From: Halobacterium wangiae
GTDB taxonomy: Archaea; Halobacteriota; Halobacteria; Halobacteriales; Halobacteriaceae
Reading direction: 5' to 3'
Assembly (NCBI RefSeq): GCF_021249345.1
Contig: NZ_CP089588.1
Coordinates: 1,860,001-1,924,000 of the forward strand
Length of the DNA stretch: 64,000 bases
Part shown: positions 61,175 to 64,000 of the stretch, piece by piece
How the letters are laid out: the number at the start of each line of letters is the position of its first letter
Numbering within the stretch: position 1 is the first letter of the stretch
Position numbers and translations under genes: made by a program
The notes under the pieces: generated by a model
Told to the model about the DNA's origin: nothing
The model's database searches: none
Seen by the model: only the letters and a program-made list of their open reading frames with translations

Positions 61175-61281
61175 CGGTGTGTACATCAACGCTCTGACTC
61201 GTATTAAGCCGACAACAGGGTCGGGACTGACCCCCGGAGCGTGGTAAATCGGCGCCCGGGGAGTTACACCTCACCGAACCG

Positions 61282-61722
61282 TCAGACTAGTAGAACGCGT
61301 CGTCGCGACGGAATCCGTTCGAGGGTTCGGCCGTCCGCATTCTCTCCGGTGGCGCCGTCCCACTTGACGCCGTCCGCCTCGATTCCGTCGGCGGTCGCTG
61401 CGAACTCGTAGCCAGGGTTCTCGAACGCGTGCATACCGTCGTCCGCCGGGGAGAACTGTGGGTCGTCGATCGCCGGGATGCCATCCTTCACGACGCCGCC
61501 AGTGACGACGTTGTCGCGGAGCGTCTCGGGGTCGTACGGGACGTGTCGAGCCTCGCTCGCGGTAGGTGGTGGCACCGGCTCGCTGTCGGTCGACGCGCTC
61601 GCCGTCGTACCCGGCGTCGACGGCACCGGTCTACCAGCGCCGCCCCCACCGAGACAGCCGGCGAGCACTGCTGCACCGCCAGCAGCGAAACCCCGGAGGA
61701 CGTGGCGGCGAGTGTGGTTCAT
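61282..61722 (-). CDS. Small Tat-exported lipoprotein, uncharacterised
   Basis: 146 aa. Signal MNHTRRHVLRGFAAGGAAVL followed by lipobox AGC, then a Gly/Ser/Thr tether and a ~90-residue mature domain (YDPETLRDNVVTGGVVKDGI, IDDPQFSPADDGMHA). The stretch DGIPAIDDPQF resembles DUF3179-type proteins' first motif. No enzyme motif. Adjacent to the aspartoacylase-family gene in the same direction but with 90 nt between. Confidence 0.65.
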   Translation of the reverse strand: MNHTRRHVLRGFAAGGAAVLAGCLGGGGAGRPVPSTPGTTASASTDSEPVPPPTASEARHVPYDPETLRDNVVTGGVVKDGIPAIDDPQFSPADDGMHAFENPGYEFAATADGIEADGVKWDGATGENADGRTLERIPSRRRVLLV

Positions 61723-61986
61723 GGTAACAGGTTACGCCTCTACACTGATGAGTTGAGCAGTGAGCCGCAGGTAACCCGCGACTCGGTGGGAGACGGTGGT
61801 AGTTCCAGGCTGTAGACAGTACGAGCTCCCCGTGGAGGCTCCACCAGGGGTGCTGGCGTCACCGAGCGTAGCTCTGCGCGTGCCGGGGATAGACGCGAGG
61901 GTAGAACCTGGCTGAGCGTCGATTACGAGTTCAGCGGTGCTCACTCTCGGCCTACGGCTTATCCACGCGGACGCCGAACACCGAGT

Positions 61987-62655
61987 ATGGCTACGATCGC
62001 AGAGTTCACCATCCCCGCGACGTCGTTCCCGCTCGGGAGTCTCACCGAAGATTATCCCGAAGCGACGGTCGAACTCGAGCGGGTCATCCCGACGAACCAG
62101 GCCATCATCCCCTACTTCTGGGTGCGTGGACTCGGAGACGCCAGGGAGGAAGAACTCGAAGCCTCGTTCCGGGACCACCCGGACGTCCACCGCGTCGAAC
62201 TCGTCGACGATCTCGACGGCGAGTACCTGTTACGCGTCGAGTGGCGCCTCGACTACCAGGGGGTGATGCAGGCGATCACGGAGACGGACGTCGTGTTGCT
62301 CTCCGGGTTCGGCACCTCGGAGAAGTGGACGTTCGAACTCCGAGCGGACGAACGCCACGCGATCGCCGACTTCCAGCAACGCTGCAGTGAGTACGGTATC
62401 CCCGCCGAACTGACGGCGCTCCACAACCTCTCGGAGATGCAAGCGGGGGCGCAGTACGACCTCACCGGGCCGCAGCGAGAGGCACTCCTCCTCGCCTACG
62501 AACGGGGGTACTATCAGACGCCACGCGAGGCCACGCTGGAGGAGCTGGCGGGGGAGGTCGGTATCACCGGTCAGTCACTGGGGTCACGGCTCCGCAGAGG
62601 GACGAATCGTCTCATCGGGAGCACGCTCTCCGAGTCGCCCGACACCCCCTCATAA
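61987..62655 (+). CDS. Bacterio-opsin-activator-type HTH regulator
   Basis: 222 aa. N-terminal sensor-like beta domain (ATIAEFTIPATSFPLGSLTE). The C-terminal HTH_10 domain is LTGPQREALLLAYERGYYQT, PREATLEELAGEVGITGQSL, then RLRRGTNRLIGSTL. This is the usual haloarchaeal Bat-like transcription factor arrangement, without PAS/GAF modules. Target unknown. Confidence 0.9.
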   Translation: MATIAEFTIPATSFPLGSLTEDYPEATVELERVIPTNQAIIPYFWVRGLGDAREEELEASFRDHPDVHRVELVDDLDGEYLLRVEWRLDYQGVMQAITETDVVLLSGFGTSEKWTFELRADERHAIADFQQRCSEYGIPAELTALHNLSEMQAGAQYDLTGPQREALLLAYERGYYQTPREATLEELAGEVGITGQSLGSRLRRGTNRLIGSTLSESPDTPS

Positions 62656-62714
62656 GCAGGCTTCACACGAAGAGGGAACCGTGAATTACTGTCGTGTTGT
62701 CAGTACACTCATCG

Positions 62715-63062
62715 ATGACCCGTGACCGCGTCCTATCGGACCCAGACTCCTCGCCCGACCCCGGCCTCTCCGGTATCGAGTGCCACCCAGAGAACGAATC
62801 GGTGCGGTGTACCGTGGATACGTCGATCCACTCTGTGAGCGAGGGAATCGTCGTCGCAGTAGCGAGCGCGACCGAACGCGACCCGTTAGCGCTACCGCCG
62901 CTCTACTCGGTGGTCGACCCCGACGCGCTCGACGCGCTCCTGGCCACGACGTCCGCCCGGAATGCCACCAGAGGAATCACCGCGACCTTCGAGTACGCCG
63001 GCTGTACGGTGACCGTCGAGGACCCCGGACGTATCCACGTCGAACGATTCGCAGAGACGTAG
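62715..63062 (+). CDS. HalOD1 output-domain protein
   Basis: 115 aa from ATG 62715. HalOD1 domain: VSEGIVVAVASATERDPLAL, PPLYSVVDPDALDALLA, then ITATFEYAGCTVTVED. These small proteins are output modules of haloarchaeal signalling, role unclear. It follows the HTH regulator gene by 60 nt in the same direction. Confidence 0.85.
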   Translation: MTRDRVLSDPDSSPDPGLSGIECHPENESVRCTVDTSIHSVSEGIVVAVASATERDPLALPPLYSVVDPDALDALLATTSARNATRGITATFEYAGCTVTVEDPGRIHVERFAET

Positions 63063-63068
63063 CACGCG

Positions 63069-63203
63069 ATGCCGGAGAACATCCGCTGTACGGGTTGTGA
63101 CCTGAGCCGCTACGGACTCGTACTCGGGGGCGACGAACCGAGTCCGATCGGTAACGCGGAGTGCCCCCGTTGTGACGGGACGGAGTTCGAGCGGATACTG
63201 TAG
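63069..63203 (+). CDS. 44-aa zinc-ribbon protein
   Basis: ATG 63069 to TAG 63203, starting 6 nt after the HalOD1 stop. Two CxxC knuckles, CTGC near the start and CPRC near the end, separated by a 27-residue insert, indicate one Zn-binding ribbon. Coupled to the HalOD1 gene; such tiny zinc proteins are commonly missed. Function unknown. Confidence 0.75.
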   Translation: MPENIRCTGCDLSRYGLVLGGDEPSPIGNAECPRCDGTEFERIL

Positions 63204-63338
63204 GAGTCTCGGGTAGTCCGACCGGGCCCTGTCGTCTGTGAGACTGCCGTCAATTCCATCGAGACCGAGGTAGCGGGCTCCCCGGGTGAGTGGTAGGTTA
63301 GTGCCGATTTTATGGTCCGACGACTCGACGTCTACACC

Positions 63339-64000
63339 ATGTCCACGTTCGTCGTCGTCGGCGGTGATGCTGCCGGCATGTCCGCGGCCAGTAAAGCGAA
63401 ACGCGACAATCCCGACGTCGACGTCGTCGTCTTCGAGAAGGGGGAGTGGGTGTCCTACGGCGCCTGTGGGCTGCCCTACTACATCAAGGGCGAGATCCAG
63501 TCCCTCGACGACCTCGTGTCGGTCACCCCCGAGGAGTTCCGCCAGGAGCGGGACATCGACCTCCGAACCGGCCACGAGGTCGTCGACATCGACCCCGCGA
63601 ATCGGGTCGTCACGGCGCGCAGCGCCGACGGTGAAGTGACCCAGGCGTACGACCACCTGCTCGTCGCGACAGGCGCGGAAGCGGTCCTGCCACCGATCGT
63701 GGGGTTGGAACGGGAGGGTGTCTACACGCTCGGGTCGATGTCGGAGGGCAAAGACCTCCGGGAGTACGTCGGCCGAGCGCGGTCCGAACGAGAGCTCCAG
63801 CAACCCGACCGGGGGCCTGCGTGCCAGTTCCTCGAGACGTGTCACGGACCCGTCGGCATCGTCGGGGGTGGGTACATTGGTGTGGAGATGGCGGAGGCGC
63901 TCGCGGCCAACGGCTTCGAGGTCCACCTCTTCCAGCGCGGCGACCGCATCCTGAAACAGTTCAGCGAGGAGACGAGCGAATCCATCCTCGACCACCTCGG
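63339..64000 (+). CDS. CoA-disulfide reductase-like NAD(P)/FAD oxidoreductase (cut by window end)
   Basis: Incomplete at the 3' side; 220 aa visible from ATG 63339 (ATG 63312 also in frame). FAD motif VVVGGDAAGMSAASKAKRDN, the single active-site Cys in SYGACGLPYYIKGEI, ATG motif LLVATGAEAV and NAD motif VGIVGGGYIGVEMAEALAAN. The one-cysteine SxxxCG signature is that of CoA-disulfide reductase and NADH oxidase relatives. It contains a slightly longer insert (RSERELQQPDRGPACQFLET) between helix and NAD motif. Confidence 0.9.
   Translation, partial: MSTFVVVGGDAAGMSAASKAKRDNPDVDVVVFEKGEWVSYGACGLPYYIKGEIQSLDDLVSVTPEEFRQERDIDLRTGHEVVDIDPANRVVTARSADGEVTQAYDHLLVATGAEAVLPPIVGLEREGVYTLGSMSEGKDLREYVGRARSERELQQPDRGPACQFLETCHGPVGIVGGGYIGVEMAEALAANGFEVHLFQRGDRILKQFSEETSESILDHL

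Noticed and set aside
60218-61207. 329-aa open frame on the plus strand opposite the aspartoacylase-family gene
   Set aside because: The minus strand has intact zinc and catalytic motifs; the plus frame has none.
62892-63995. 367-aa open frame on the minus strand at the window end
   Set aside because: It overlaps the HalOD1 gene, the zinc-ribbon gene and the CoA-disulfide-reductase-like gene, all with recognisable motifs.

Overview
The window is haloarchaeal DNA. It is GC-rich, its proteins are very acidic, and it carries Tat-type signal peptides, a PGF-CTERM-like surface anchor, HalOD1 and bacterio-opsin-activator type HTH proteins, DUF58/MoxR/transglutaminase genes, and archaeal TATA-like promoters. 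No genus can be assigned from the sequence alone.

Layout. (1) 0.1-6.9 kb: a tightly coupled operon of a conjugation-like type IV secretion module: VirB2-like pilin, large secreted membrane-anchored protein, a 36-aa micro-gene, VirB6/TrbL-like protein, VirB3-like protein, VirB4 ATPase. Three consecutive hairpins follow it. (2) 7.0-11.1 kb: one huge Tat-exported, PGF-CTERM-anchored protein on the minus strand, flanked by GCTGAATAY repeats, and a TnpB relic. (3) 11.2-17.8 kb: a mobile, low-synteny stretch. It holds a Vsr/DUF559-like endonuclease with homing-endonuclease repeats, an intron-containing CAU tRNA, a broken orc1/cdc6, an unknown two-gene operon, a pentapeptide-repeat membrane protein and a possible methylase scrap. 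(4) 17.8-26.5 kb: an intact MoxR / transglutaminase / DUF58 operon. A decayed copy of the tRNA 3' end plus its flank lies at 25.74 kb, suggesting old integration or duplication. (5) 26.7-31.3 kb: stress and membrane genes mixed with decay (frameshifted UspA, aconitase relic, permease-YHS relic). (6) 31.4-41.9 kb: a copper/thiol region: SHOCT-tailed Met-rich membrane proteins, DUF302, thioredoxin-like protein, cupredoxin-SHOCT, VKOR-SPW, CBS, Lrp-TRASH regulator, CopA, CopZ, and an IscA-like protein. (7) 42-52 kb: a candidate nickel island: a five-gene ABC importer, amphi-Trp protein, His-loop Ni/Co permease, M28 peptidase, cupin, NikR. (8) 52-64 kb: MFS transporter, multicopper oxidase, rhodanese-MBL protein, cobalt/nickel ATPase fragment, AI-2E transporter, DUF1269, thioredoxin-reductase-like enzyme, aspartoacylase-family enzyme, regulators, and a CoA-disulfide-reductase-like gene cut by the window end.

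The main functional theme of the right half is metal homeostasis: copper efflux and chaperoning with a metal-sensing regulator, and nickel import or export with NikR. The left half is a mosaic of mobile-element cores and relics around an otherwise conserved MoxR operon.
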